A DNA stretch of 15,939 nucleotides from Synergistaceae bacterium (GCA_017458545.1 JAFTBA010000123.1:1-15939); one strand, 5' to 3'; positions 1 to 7,241 are shown, counted from the first letter of the stretch. Notes: a model not told the origin generated them from the sequence alone. Numbers and translations are program-made.

Positions 1-3
1 ACA

Positions 4-270
4 ATGACTACAGCAGTAATGGAAGCTGAAAGAACCGTTAAGACCGGGAATGTTATTCTCGATATGGAGATACCGTTATTATCTGATGAGCAGCTTGAGA
101 AACTCGCGGACTACGCTAAATATCTAAGGTGGTCGGCTGAAAATGATGATGACGACGATTGGGCGGACGCTCCTTTAACGCCTGAAGAGGAAGCCCAGCT
201 CGAGGAAAGTATCAGGGACTTCGAGAACGGAGAATACCTTACACTCGATGAATTTATGAAAGGGCTGTAA
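4..270 (+). CDS. small acidic antitoxin-like protein, copy 1
   Basis: An 88-residue acidic protein. Residues about 26-43 (LSDEQLEKLADYAKYLRW) resemble the helix-forming segment of DUF2281/antitoxin-type small proteins. A run of Asp follows, then a C-terminal LTPEEEAQLEESI..GEYLTLDEF module like the ends of many type II antitoxins, which wrap around a toxin. It is a paralogue of the next gene: the N-terminal halves are almost identical in DNA and protein. No toxin gene lies next to it inside the window; one could sit upstream, beyond the left edge. The ATG lies 3 bases from the edge, so the ribosome binding site is not visible and a slightly longer reading frame cannot be excluded. The antitoxin role is inferred from composition and layout only; it could be an unrelated small regulatory protein. 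Confidence 0.7.
   Translation: MTTAVMEAERTVKTGNVILDMEIPLLSDEQLEKLADYAKYLRWSAENDDDDDWADAPLTPEEEAQLEESIRDFENGEYLTLDEFMKGL
31..120 (+). repeat. 90-bp direct repeat, copy A
   Basis: This segment matches 348-437 with about 4 mismatches in 90 bases. It encodes the shared N-terminal block of the two small acidic proteins. Such high DNA identity inside coding sequence indicates a recent tandem duplication or ongoing gene conversion. Similarity falls off downstream, where the Asp-rich and C-terminal parts differ. Confidence 0.9.
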
Positions 271-311
271 AATAAAAAATCAACCATCAACAATTTAAGG
301 AGGGCTAACTA

Positions 312-593
312 ATGGCTACTGCAACGATGGAAAGAGAGAAAGCCGTAAGAACCGTTAAGACCGGGAATGTCATTCTCGATATGGAGATACCGTTATTGTC
401 TGACGGGCAGCTTGAGAAACTCGCGGACTACGCTAAAGATCGCAGGTGGTCAGGTGAAGATGATAACGACGATTGGGCAGACGCACCGCTTACGCCTGAA
501 GAGGAGGAAGGACTCAGGCTCGGACGTGAAAACGCAAAAAAGGGCGACTATCTTACGCTTGCAGAGTTCAGGGAAAGCCGGAAATCCGAATAA
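312..593 (+). CDS. small acidic antitoxin-like protein, copy 2
   Basis: A 93-residue paralogue of the preceding gene. It has the same order: a basic start (residues 9-20), the VKTGNVILDMEIPLLSD block, a helix LEKLADYAKDRRW, an acidic DDNDDWADAPLTPEEEE stretch, and a C-terminal GDYLTLAEF module. The start at 312 is supported by an AAGGAGG element at about 298-304, 7 bases upstream. The gap after copy 1 is 41 bases. The stop lies 10 bases before the LptC-like gene, so it may be co-transcribed with the lpt genes. No partner toxin is visible. The C-terminal third has diverged from copy 1 more than the N-terminal half, as expected if that part contacts different partners. Function unknown; antitoxin-like by appearance. 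Confidence 0.75.
   Translation: MATATMEREKAVRTVKTGNVILDMEIPLLSDGQLEKLADYAKDRRWSGEDDNDDWADAPLTPEEEEGLRLGRENAKKGDYLTLAEFRESRKSE
348..437 (+). repeat. 90-bp direct repeat, copy B
   Basis: Second copy of the repeat at 31-120, in the same orientation and reading frame. The four differences seen are single-base changes, none of them an insertion or deletion. Confidence 0.9.
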
Positions 594-603
594 TAACAGC
601 AAA

Positions 604-1167
604 ATGAAATCAAAAATCATAAAACGACTCACAATGTGCATTCTCTTCTTCGGTCTCATCGCCCTCGTCCGAAACGCTATCAGGGACAGCCGGCTAGATG
701 TTGACCTTCTCCGCGAAAGCCTCCTTAACATGCCCGGCATAGTTATGCAGAACATACGTTTTTCGCGCACAGTTTCAGGCGACTTATGGCAGGTCAGACT
801 CCCCTACCTCGAACAGCGCGACAAAGCCGTTAATTTCCGTTCGGCTGACATCAGACGTTCACTCAGCGGCGATAAAGGCCAATGGTTATTCTTCGGACAG
901 TCGGGAATCTACTCCGATGACACTAAAACCGCAAGCATTTCAAATTTCACAGGCTCAATCAATGACACTAAACGCACTTGGCTTTTGGAGAGCCCTAAAT
1001 TAACCTGGCTCAACGAAAATAATACCTTCATTTTCCCGGAAGGATTAACGATTCATGACAACGAATTTTCACTCCGCACTCCATTGGCAAGCACAGATAA
1101 CAGCCGCGTGATATTATTACAGCATGGAGGCGTAATCAAATGGTCAAAACCTTTATCAAAACATTAA
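604..1167 (+). CDS. lptC: LptC-like LPS export protein (putative)
   Basis: A 187-residue protein. It has one N-terminal membrane segment (about residues 8-22, TMCILFFGLIALV) and a hydrophilic beta-rich remainder. The later part (GQSGIYSDDTKTASISNF..GSI, then WLLESPKLTWLNENN and FPEGLTIHDNEF) has the repeating strand pattern of the LptC/OstA jellyroll. LptC is anchored in the inner membrane and passes lipopolysaccharide from LptB2FG to LptA. Position supports the call: the LptD-like gene starts inside its 3' end (28-base overlap). The ATG at 604 follows the previous stop by 10 bases without a clear Shine-Dalgarno sequence, so translation may be coupled. The same frame is open further upstream (from 367), but that part overlaps the small acidic gene and has no family resemblance. 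Similarity to classical LptC is weak; the call leans on the neighbour. Confidence 0.65.
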   Translation: MKSKIIKRLTMCILFFGLIALVRNAIRDSRLDVDLLRESLLNMPGIVMQNIRFSRTVSGDLWQVRLPYLEQRDKAVNFRSADIRRSLSGDKGQWLFFGQSGIYSDDTKTASISNFTGSINDTKRTWLLESPKLTWLNENNTFIFPEGLTIHDNEFSLRTPLASTDNSRVILLQHGGVIKWSKPLSKH

Positions 1168-2915
1168 TATTAGCTCTCGTTCTATTCCTGCCCCTCTCAG
1201 TTCCCGTTTATTCGGCTGACTTTGAGGACTACTACAAAGATAATCCGCAGCAGCCCCCTTCTTCCGCTCCTAATGCTGAAGATTCTCAGCAGCCTTTAGC
1301 ACCCCAGCAGGTAACTCTCAATGCCGACAGGGTTTCGTTCAACGATGAAACAGGTAACGCACTTGCTGAGGGTAACGCAGTACTCAAATACAACGGCACT
1401 ACGATTAACGCCGAACGTATCGAGTACAATTCCGACACTCAGAAAGTTAAAGCCATGCCCCTCCCCGGCGAAAAAGTAACTCTCACTAACGGCACTCGTG
1501 CTATCAAAGGAGATCAGATCGATTATGACCTCAACAGCGGTGAAGGTATACTCGAAGGCCCTGCCTCACAATTATCAGTAGGTGATAACGGCGAAATACT
1601 TTACGTTTACGGCGGAGAAATTAACGTTATCCCTTGGGAACTCGCTCAGGAAAGAGGATTAGTGAAAGGAACTCCGCAGGATTATATGATTCAATGGCGT
1701 AACGTAGCACTCACTACATGCGCTCTCGACCACCCCCATTACAGACTCGAGTCAAAACAAATCATCTTCATTCCGAACAGAAGAGTAGTAGCTAAAAAAC
1801 CGCGCGTTTATCTCGGCAATACTTATCTTTTCACATCGCCGTTTGATTATGTCGTTCAGCTCAAACGCAGGTCATTAGGCTATACTTTGTTCCCTTTCTT
1901 TCAGAAAAGCGAGGTCAGAGGTTCACACGGAGGTATTACAGGGACATTAGGCTGGGAAACAGGCTCATTGTCATTGGGAGTGTCTTACGGTCGCAGTGCA
2001 GGCTTTGAGTTCATGGCAGAAGTTGAACAGGAACTTAACGAGGATTTTGCTCTGCGTATAGGCGTTGAACATTCATGGGATGACGTTTGGAAGGAAAGAA
2101 TCTGGAGACCTTATGCAGTACTCATGTATGACCATAACGGCTGGTCAGCTCATCTCAGATGGTCAAGCAACGAATACATTTCAGACAAAAAAGACAGCTT
2201 CTACAGGTACAAAGGAAGACTCGACCGTCAGCCCGAATTTATAGTCTGGGCTCCGTGGTTCAGAAATTCAAAATTTTCATGGACAAGAGTCTTCGCAACT
2301 TACGGCAGTTATAAGGAAACAATTTACGGCTGGCCTGATGACGGTTTCGATCACAGAGTCGGAATAGGTTTCAGGAATTATTACGAACAGCCTTTAGGAG
2401 ATGTTGACCTCTTCGCTAATACTGAGGGAGTTGCTCTTGCTTACAGCGGAGGTTATGACCAGGAAATGCTGAGGAGTTTTATAGGATTGCGTTATAAAAT
2501 AGGTGTGTTCGATTTGGGAACTGCTTACGAAAGACAATACGCTTGGGGAGACAGCACAATGTTATGGGACGAGTACAGCAACAGAAGAAGGATTCATCAG
2601 AGAGTCAAATTCCCTGTAGGCCGTGAAGTCTATCTCGCGTTCAGAGGAAGCTATGACCTTTTCGAGTCAATGGTTGATGAGACTCTTTACAGCGTTCAAT
2701 GGGATACTGACTGTATGACATGGGATCTCCATTACAAGAACGACAGGACTTGGAACGGTGATGATTCAATCGGTCTCACTATAATACTTAAAGCGTTCCC
2801 CTCAAGGGCTGCTGCATTCGGCCAGAAAATTGAGGTTGACCCGTTCGACAGACCGCTCGATATTCCGGGCAAGGACGGCAAAATCAAGAAAGAAAGTTGG
2901 TATCAGTTACAGTGA
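1140..2915 (+). CDS. lptD: LptD-like outer-membrane LPS assembly protein
   Basis: A 591-residue protein, shorter than E. coli LptD (784 residues). Residues 1-26 look like a signal peptide (MVKTFIK, hydrophobic core, ending VYSA). A Pro/Gln-rich spacer follows, then an OstA/LptA-like jellyroll (about 56-190; LNADRVSFNDETGNALAEGNA, INAERIEYNS). The transition TTCALDHPHYRLESKQIIF, then RRVVAKKPRVYLGNTYLF, is typical of LptD. From about residue 245 alternating aromatic strands indicate the barrel that inserts lipopolysaccharide in the outer leaflet. Only two cysteines occur: Cys194 at the domain junction and Cys525 near the barrel end. GGAGG at 1126-1130 sits 9 bases before the ATG. The start lies inside the LptC-like gene, and the stop overlaps the next start. 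No separate lptA or lptE is visible here. Confidence 0.82.
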   Translation: MVKTFIKTLILALVLFLPLSVPVYSADFEDYYKDNPQQPPSSAPNAEDSQQPLAPQQVTLNADRVSFNDETGNALAEGNAVLKYNGTTINAERIEYNSDTQKVKAMPLPGEKVTLTNGTRAIKGDQIDYDLNSGEGILEGPASQLSVGDNGEILYVYGGEINVIPWELAQERGLVKGTPQDYMIQWRNVALTTCALDHPHYRLESKQIIFIPNRRVVAKKPRVYLGNTYLFTSPFDYVVQLKRRSLGYTLFPFFQKSEVRGSHGGITGTLGWETGSLSLGVSYGRSAGFEFMAEVEQELNEDFALRIGVEHSWDDVWKERIWRPYAVLMYDHNGWSAHLRWSSNEYISDKKDSFYRYKGRLDRQPEFIVWAPWFRNSKFSWTRVFATYGSYKETIYGWPDDGFDHRVGIGFRNYYEQPLGDVDLFANTEGVALAYSGGYDQEMLRSFIGLRYKIGVFDLGTAYERQYAWGDSTMLWDEYSNRRRIHQRVKFPVGREVYLAFRGSYDLFESMVDETLYSVQWDTDCMTWDLHYKNDRTWNGDDSIGLTIILKAFPSRAAAFGQKIEVDPFDRPLDIPGKDGKIKKESWYQLQ

Positions 2916-3736
2916 TTCATTTATGTTATGTCAACGGAAAATTTGTCGGAGAGGAACAGGCATCACTTCCTCTTTCGGACTTAATCATACAGCGCGGTGT
3001 TGGAGTGTTTGAAGCATTCGCATCGTTCGGCGGTAAATCCTTAATGCTCACTCCCCACATGGAAAGATTCATAGCGAGTGCTAAGAGTTCAGGAATTGAA
3101 AACATACCCGATACGGAGTTCATGAAAGGAATTGTCCGTGAGGGCATAAAGAGAGTCGGTAAAGATGTCAGAATAAGAACGTTCTTAACGGGAGGAGATT
3201 ATTTTGACGCTGAAAAAGGCTGTTTCCCTGAGCCGAGATTTTTCGTGATATTTGATGACGCAGGTTTAATCTCCGAAGAAGACCGCAAAAAAGGCGTAAT
3301 CCTTGAACCCGTATCATTCGGAAGGGATAATCCCGAAGTTAAAAGCGTTGATTACCGCGCAACTTACAAAATGCCCCGTGAGGCTTATGACATACTTTAC
3401 TGCCCTAACGGTGAAATAACTGAATGCGGACACAGCAATTTCTTCCTCGTCTCGGGAAACAAAATCATTACTGCACCGCTCAGCAGAGTCCTTAAAGGCA
3501 CAACAAGGTCAGCAGTAATTGAGATTGCGAAACAGGAGGGCTATGTTGTTGAGGAACGCTGCCCGTTATGGTCGGAATTAACGGGAGCATCGGAGGCATT
3601 TATCACGGGAAGCATGAAGCTCGTAGTACCTGCCGTTAAAATCGGCGGTATTACTATTGCTGACGGTAAACAGGGGGAAATTACGCGCCGTATCATTGAA
3701 CTTTACAAAAAATACATGGAACGTTGGTTGGAGTAG
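2912..3736 (+). CDS. class IV PLP-dependent aminotransferase
   Basis: A fold-type IV aminotransferase of 274 residues (branched-chain, D-amino acid or aminodeoxychorismate lyase group). From this start the protein opens MIHLCYVNGKFV, the usual beginning of the family. Further marks are LSDLIIQRGVGVFEAF (21-36), the candidate PLP lysine K144 in VKSVDY, the ITECGHSNFF motif (169-178, Glu171), GTTR, and a C-terminal FITGSMKLVVPAV strand. The K144 to Glu171 spacing (27) is shorter than the 32-34 I recall for typical members. GTG at 2912 overlaps the lptD stop as GTGA, so coupling is likely; a TTG at 2897 in frame would add five residues. Substrate cannot be told: branched-chain amino acid, D-Ala or ADC lyase are all possible. 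The stop codon TAG is also the first unit of the heptamer array that follows. Confidence 0.85.
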   Translation: MIHLCYVNGKFVGEEQASLPLSDLIIQRGVGVFEAFASFGGKSLMLTPHMERFIASAKSSGIENIPDTEFMKGIVREGIKRVGKDVRIRTFLTGGDYFDAEKGCFPEPRFFVIFDDAGLISEEDRKKGVILEPVSFGRDNPEVKSVDYRATYKMPREAYDILYCPNGEITECGHSNFFLVSGNKIITAPLSRVLKGTTRSAVIEIAKQEGYVVEERCPLWSELTGASEAFITGSMKLVVPAVKIGGITIADGKQGEITRRIIELYKKYMERWLE

Positions 3737-3833
3737 GGAATAGGGTATAGGGGAGAGGGTATAGGGTATAGGGGAATAGCTAACCCCTAATCCCTACTCC
3801 CTATTCCCCTAATCCCTAAGCCCTAACCCCTAG
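3734..3833 (+). repeat. degenerate heptamer inverted array (TAGGGNW / CCCTA)
   Basis: The left arm (3734-3774) is six units of TAGGG plus two bases (TAGGGAA, TAGGGTA, TAGGGGA, GAGGGTA and so on). The right arm (3784-3833) is the complementary kind (CCCCTAA, TCCCTAC, TCCCTAT and so on). The inner pair TAGGGG 3769-3774 / CCCCTA 3784-3789 closes a 9-base loop. Further out, GGG/CCC and TA/TA pairs recur every seven bases with a two-base mismatch between them, so the RNA can fold into a ladder-like hairpin. Each strand has six or more G3-4 runs, so G-quadruplexes are also possible. It begins at the aminotransferase stop codon and may act as a terminator or transcript end; there is no T tract after it. 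Confidence 0.85.
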
Positions 3834-3912
3834 AAAAAGGCAACACCTTTGAGGCAGCAACGCTTCAGAGTCAACAATAAAAATTAATCATTCATCAGGA
3901 GGTAATATTTTC

Positions 3913-4845
3913 ATGGAACAGATACGTTCATTGTCGCAGTTAATCGAGGACGCCGCTAAACTCTGCGCAGAAAAAGGACGCAAACGCATTTCAGTCGCAA
4001 TGGCTGAGGACGCAGGACTCATTTCTGCAATCGAGGAAGCTCGCAAACTCGGACTCGTTGAGGCTACTCTCGTGGGTAATCCCGACAAAGTTAAAGCCTG
4101 CATCGCTGAAGCAGGTGCAAGCGAGTCAAGCTACCACATCATTCCCGAAAACAATGAAGCTGCTTGCGGTATAGTCGCCGTTACAGAAGTATCATCGAAA
4201 CGCGCTGACATTTACATGAAAGGCCAGCTCCATACCGATAACTTCCTTCGCGGAATGCTCAACAAAGAAGTAGGACTCAGAGTCGGCAAAAAAGCAATTT
4301 CACATTGCTACTTCCATTCGATTCCAGGCTATGACAGAGTGATTTTCATTGCTGACGGCGCTTTCAACATGTACCCTGACCTCAAGATGAAGGCCGACAT
4401 CGTTCAGAATACCGTCAACTTCGCCCGTTCACTCGGCGTTGAACTCCCCAAAGTCGCATGCCTCGCAGCCGTCGAAATGGTTAACCCCGATATGCCCTGC
4501 ACACTCGACGCTACAGCACTCGTCCAGATGAACGCTCGCGGTCAGATTAAGAACTGCGTCGTTGACGGACCTCTCGCTCTCGATAACGCTATTGACGAGG
4601 AAGCAGCACGCATTAAGCACATCAAATCACCCGTTGCAGGACACGCCGATATTCTGTTCGTTCCGCAGATTGAAGTAGGTAACGCACTCGCTAAATCAAT
4701 CAGCTTCTTCGCTAAGGGAAGCGAAACAGCAGGACTCATCATCGGCGCAGCTGCTCCAGTAGTACTCACAAGCCGTGCAGACTCACCCAGAGCAAAATTA
4801 CTCTCAATCGCAGGAGCCGTAATGCTCGCTCATCATCAGAGTTAA
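3913..4845 (+). CDS. ptb: phosphate butyryltransferase / phosphate acetyltransferase family
   Basis: A 310-residue cytoplasmic enzyme of the PTA_PTB family, which moves an acyl group between CoA and phosphate (acyl-CoA + Pi to acyl phosphate + CoA). The size fits Ptb or the short Pta form. Visible hallmarks are KRISVAMAEDAGLISAIEEARKLG near the start, VEATLVGNPDKV, DIYMKGQLHTDNFLRGMLNKEVGLR (about 98-122), the conserved VVDGPLALDNAI motif (about 216-227), AGHADILFVPQIEVGNALAKS, and a C-terminal GAAAPVVLTSRAD. In this family that pattern is closer to phosphate butyryltransferase than to long Pta, but acyl-chain preference cannot be read from sequence. An AGGAGGT at 3897-3903 lies 9 bases before the ATG. 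It stands alone with its own terminator; no butyrate or acetate kinase gene is adjacent, so the partner kinase must be elsewhere. Gene symbol is provisional. Confidence 0.88.
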   Translation: MEQIRSLSQLIEDAAKLCAEKGRKRISVAMAEDAGLISAIEEARKLGLVEATLVGNPDKVKACIAEAGASESSYHIIPENNEAACGIVAVTEVSSKRADIYMKGQLHTDNFLRGMLNKEVGLRVGKKAISHCYFHSIPGYDRVIFIADGAFNMYPDLKMKADIVQNTVNFARSLGVELPKVACLAAVEMVNPDMPCTLDATALVQMNARGQIKNCVVDGPLALDNAIDEEAARIKHIKSPVAGHADILFVPQIEVGNALAKSISFFAKGSETAGLIIGAAAPVVLTSRADSPRAKLLSIAGAVMLAHHQS

Positions 4846-4864
4846 TTCATTCAAGAAGTAATCA

Positions 4865-4906
4865 GCGGGAGATTCATTCATTAAAGAAAGAGTCTCTCGC
4901 TTTTTT
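4865..4906 (+). terminator. rho-independent terminator after ptb
   Basis: The stem GCGGGAGA (4865-4872) pairs with TCTCTCGC (4893-4900), with one G-U pair, around a 20-base loop. Six T residues follow directly (4901-4906). It ends the acyltransferase transcript before the ankyrin gene promoter. Confidence 0.8.
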
Positions 4907-4911
4907 GGGTG

Positions 4912-4940
4912 CTGACACTTACAACGGCAGCCGATACAAT
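4912..4940 (+). promoter_or_regulatory. candidate promoter of the ankyrin gene
   Basis: CTGACA (4912-4917) and TACAAT (4935-4940) are separated by 17 bases, close to the sigma-70 consensus. The predicted start near 4947 leaves a leader of about 38 bases before the ATG at 4985. It lies just after the upstream terminator, as expected for an independent unit. Confidence 0.55.
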
Positions 4941-4984
4941 TATGTCGGAAAACAATGGCATAAAAACAAAACAGGTGGTAACAA

Positions 4985-5887
4985 ATGCGTAATCTATTAA
5001 AATGGTGCATAGTCCTTCTCATTCTTGTTCTTTCAGTCCTTATCTGGAAGAATGCCCCCAGAGATGCAATCTCAATAACCATTGCACTCATCATAGCGGC
5101 TTCAGCTGCCTCACTCTTACACAAATCGCCCGATAATGACCTGTTCAGTACAGTTAAACGGCCTGACGCTGACATCGAACAGGTAACGGACTTAATCAAA
5201 GCAGGTGCTAACGTTAAATCACGCGATAATGACGGACGTACTCCCCTCATGTCCGCAGCGTCAATGAGCCGTTCAATCGAAATCGTAAGCTGCTTAATCG
5301 ATGCAGGTTCAGACCTCGAAGCACGCGATAATGACGGCAATACTCCCCTCATCATTGCGGCAATGCTCAACAATGAACCGTCAATCACAAACGTATTCAT
5401 CAAGTCAGGCGCAAACGTTAACGCTAAAAATGATGACGGTAATACTCCTCTGATGATGGCTGCAATGTTTAACGGCAATCCCGAAGTACTCAGAATGCTC
5501 ATTGACGGAGGTGCTGACATTAATGCTAAGAACCTCAACGGACTCACTGCACTGCACAGAGCGTCAAAGCCTGATTACGTTTCAATGCTGATTGCTTCGG
5601 GTGCTGACGTTAATGCAACGGACGCTATGGGGCATACTCCTCTGATGAGCGCGGCGTTCGATGATAATCCCGAAATCCTGTCGGCACTCATTAATTCGGG
5701 CGCAAACGTTAACGCTCAGGACAGGGAAGGAATGACAGCTCTAATGTATGCTGCAGGAAAATCACATACTGAGAACGTTAAGATTCTTATTGCTTACGGG
5801 GCTGATAAGACGCTGAAAAGTATTGACGGCAAATCGGCAAATGATTACGCAGTGAATAAAAGCGTGAAAAATATCTTGTCATATTGA
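4985..5887 (+). CDS. membrane-anchored ankyrin-repeat protein
   Basis: A 300-residue protein. Two hydrophobic segments (about 5-21 and 28-45) are separated by a short KNAPRDA turn, followed by an ankyrin domain from about residue 58 to the end. I count six full repeats of 30-34 residues, each with the G-x-TPL-x-x-AA start and the GA(D/N)VNA loop, plus partial capping repeats at both ends. The fourth repeat (GLTALHRASKPDYVSML) is about three residues short. Ankyrin repeats bind proteins; no enzymatic domain is present. Two membrane helices suggest both ends face the cytoplasm, but if the first helix is a cleaved signal the repeats would be periplasmic. AGGTGG (4973-4978) precedes the ATG. It is flanked by terminators on both sides and so is a single-gene unit. 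The partner is unknown. Confidence 0.88.
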   Translation: MRNLLKWCIVLLILVLSVLIWKNAPRDAISITIALIIAASAASLLHKSPDNDLFSTVKRPDADIEQVTDLIKAGANVKSRDNDGRTPLMSAASMSRSIEIVSCLIDAGSDLEARDNDGNTPLIIAAMLNNEPSITNVFIKSGANVNAKNDDGNTPLMMAAMFNGNPEVLRMLIDGGADINAKNLNGLTALHRASKPDYVSMLIASGADVNATDAMGHTPLMSAAFDDNPEILSALINSGANVNAQDREGMTALMYAAGKSHTENVKILIAYGADKTLKSIDGKSANDYAVNKSVKNILSY

Positions 5888-5890
5888 ATC

Positions 5891-5916
5891 ACCCCCGTTT
5901 ATAGAAACGGGGGGTT
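5891..5916 (+). terminator. terminator after the ankyrin gene
   Basis: ACCCCCGTTT (5891-5900) pairs with AAACGGGGG (5905-5913) around a four-base loop, giving a very stable hairpin 3 bases after the stop. The T tail is poor (TTCTGT). A second possible hairpin, AGGCG 5921-5925 with CGCCT 5943-5947, is followed by TAATTTTTT and may act as a backup. Confidence 0.75.
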
Positions 5917-5966
5917 CTGTAGGCGTAGGGAGCGAATCATTCCGCCTTAATTTTTTATGTTGTATG

Positions 5967-5994
5967 AAAACCCCCTGCCTTAACGACAAGGGGA
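5967..5994 (-). terminator. terminator of the phosphofructokinase gene
   Basis: Read on the - strand, CCCC-T-TG and CAGGGG pair across a nine-base loop and are followed by TTTTC. It lies 18 bases beyond the phosphofructokinase stop. With the preceding + strand terminator it isolates the two convergent genes. Confidence 0.6.
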
Positions 5995-6011
5995 ACTCAT
6001 TTACTTATCCT

Positions 6012-7241
6012 CTAGCTGTACTGCCTCTCAACAGCTCCGTGAACTTCCTCAAGTTTGGGGATATATTCCTGTCTGTAACGTCCGAAGCAAACGTCCATCT
6101 GTTCGTAGAACGCTACGCTCTCAAGTCCAACAAACCTCTGCGCAATCGCTTCAGCAGTAGGCATATAGCGAATCTTTCCGTCATACATCTTCACGACAGT
6201 TACTCCGCTCACTCCCTGTTCAAGCAGTATCACTGCCGCAGCACCGATCTGTTTACCGAAATTAACGTCATATGCTGACGTTGAACCGCTCCTTACTATA
6301 TGGCTCGGTATTACTTCCCTGATTTCGGGAATCTCGAAAACTCCGGGTACATACATTCCCGATGTCTTCATGAACTGCTTAATCTCAGGGTCTTCACGCA
6401 TCATATTCTCAAGCGTTTCCTTGACGAACCTTCCTGCCCCTGCGAGTCTGGGGTGTCCGAACGAATCTGTTTTTGCTCCGCCGCCGTCTGAGAACAGCTG
6501 ACCGTCCTCGCCCCTTACGCCTTCGGCAACAACAATCGTGTACGTTCCGGCATGTACGTCTGAGTTCAGAATGCGCCTGATGTAGTAGTGTTTGAGGTGA
6601 GCGTAAACTGCGTTGAAATCAACAGGTACTTCGGGAATCAATATGCAGTCCGCATCTGCTGCAATTCCGCCCCTGAACGCCGTGTGTCCTGCGTAACGTC
6701 CGAAAACTTCAATGACCATTATACGGTTATGAGTCGTTCCTGTCGTTTTGAGGTCGTCAACAATATTAGCGATTTTGTTGATGGCCGAGTCGCCTCCGAC
6801 TGAGTAGGTCTGAAGGTCTAAGTCCATTGTTTTGGGAGCGTGTACGCAGGGTATACCGTGTTCGGAAAGGTCCACTACAACGCTTCCTGTGTCATCACCG
6901 CCTGAAATTACCAGGCCGTCAAGATTATGTTTACGGAGTCCCATCATAATGCGGTCGTATTTGTCAGGGTCGTTAATCTTTGAGATTTTGACTCTGCTGT
7001 GACCTGCATCGCTTCCTGCAAACTGTGAGTTGACATGATCCGTTCTCTCTTCGTCAAGTTCAACAAGATGATCGAAATTTACGAGGTTATAGAGTCCTGC
7101 GTAACCGTTAGGGATTGTGAACGTTCTCATTCCGCGCATTAAAGCTGCTTTTGCCGCTCCCCTGATAACCGCGTTAAGACCTCCGCAGTCTCCTCCTGAA
7201 GTGATTATACCGATGTTCTTAACCTTTTTCTTATCGTCCAA
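6012..7241 (-). CDS. pfp: 6-phosphofructokinase family, probably pyrophosphate-dependent
   Basis: A 409-residue phosphofructokinase, which phosphorylates fructose 6-phosphate in glycolysis. Motifs from the chosen start: GIITSGGDCGGLNA (11-24) for the phosphoryl donor, SGGDDT (113-118), APKTMDLDL (135-143) with catalytic Asp140 and Asp142, FGRYAG (180-185) and HIVRSGS for the sugar phosphate. Asp117 and Lys137 occupy the two positions that are Gly in ATP enzymes and Asp/Lys in pyrophosphate enzymes, so PPi is the likely donor and the reaction would be reversible. The usual TIDND is TMDLD here, and GFDTA is GGDSA, both unusual. The start is TTG at 7241, preceded on its strand by AAAGGAG ten bases away. 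Frame 7352-7242 is open but lacks a better start and has no family match. The gene has its own -10 box. Confidence 0.88.
   Translation of the reverse strand: MDDKKKVKNIGIITSGGDCGGLNAVIRGAAKAALMRGMRTFTIPNGYAGLYNLVNFDHLVELDEERTDHVNSQFAGSDAGHSRVKISKINDPDKYDRIMMGLRKHNLDGLVISGGDDTGSVVVDLSEHGIPCVHAPKTMDLDLQTYSVGGDSAINKIANIVDDLKTTGTTHNRIMVIEVFGRYAGHTAFRGGIAADADCILIPEVPVDFNAVYAHLKHYYIRRILNSDVHAGTYTIVVAEGVRGEDGQLFSDGGGAKTDSFGHPRLAGAGRFVKETLENMMREDPEIKQFMKTSGMYVPGVFEIPEIREVIPSHIVRSGSTSAYDVNFGKQIGAAAVILLEQGVSGVTVVKMYDGKIRYMPTAEAIAQRFVGLESVAFYEQMDVCFGRYRQEYIPKLEEVHGAVERQYS

Noticed and set aside
367..603. Long N-terminal extension of the LptC-like protein
   Set aside because: It overlaps copy 2 of the small acidic gene in another frame and would place the membrane segment far from the N terminus.
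3734..3833. CRISPR array
   Set aside because: Units are only seven bases, lack unique spacers of constant size, and reverse orientation halfway.
4804..5547. A 247-codon open frame on the - strand opposite the ankyrin gene
   Set aside because: It mirrors the repeat periodicity of the ankyrin coding strand, with repeating GVLPS-type segments, has no ribosome binding site and would run through the ptb terminator and ankyrin promoter.
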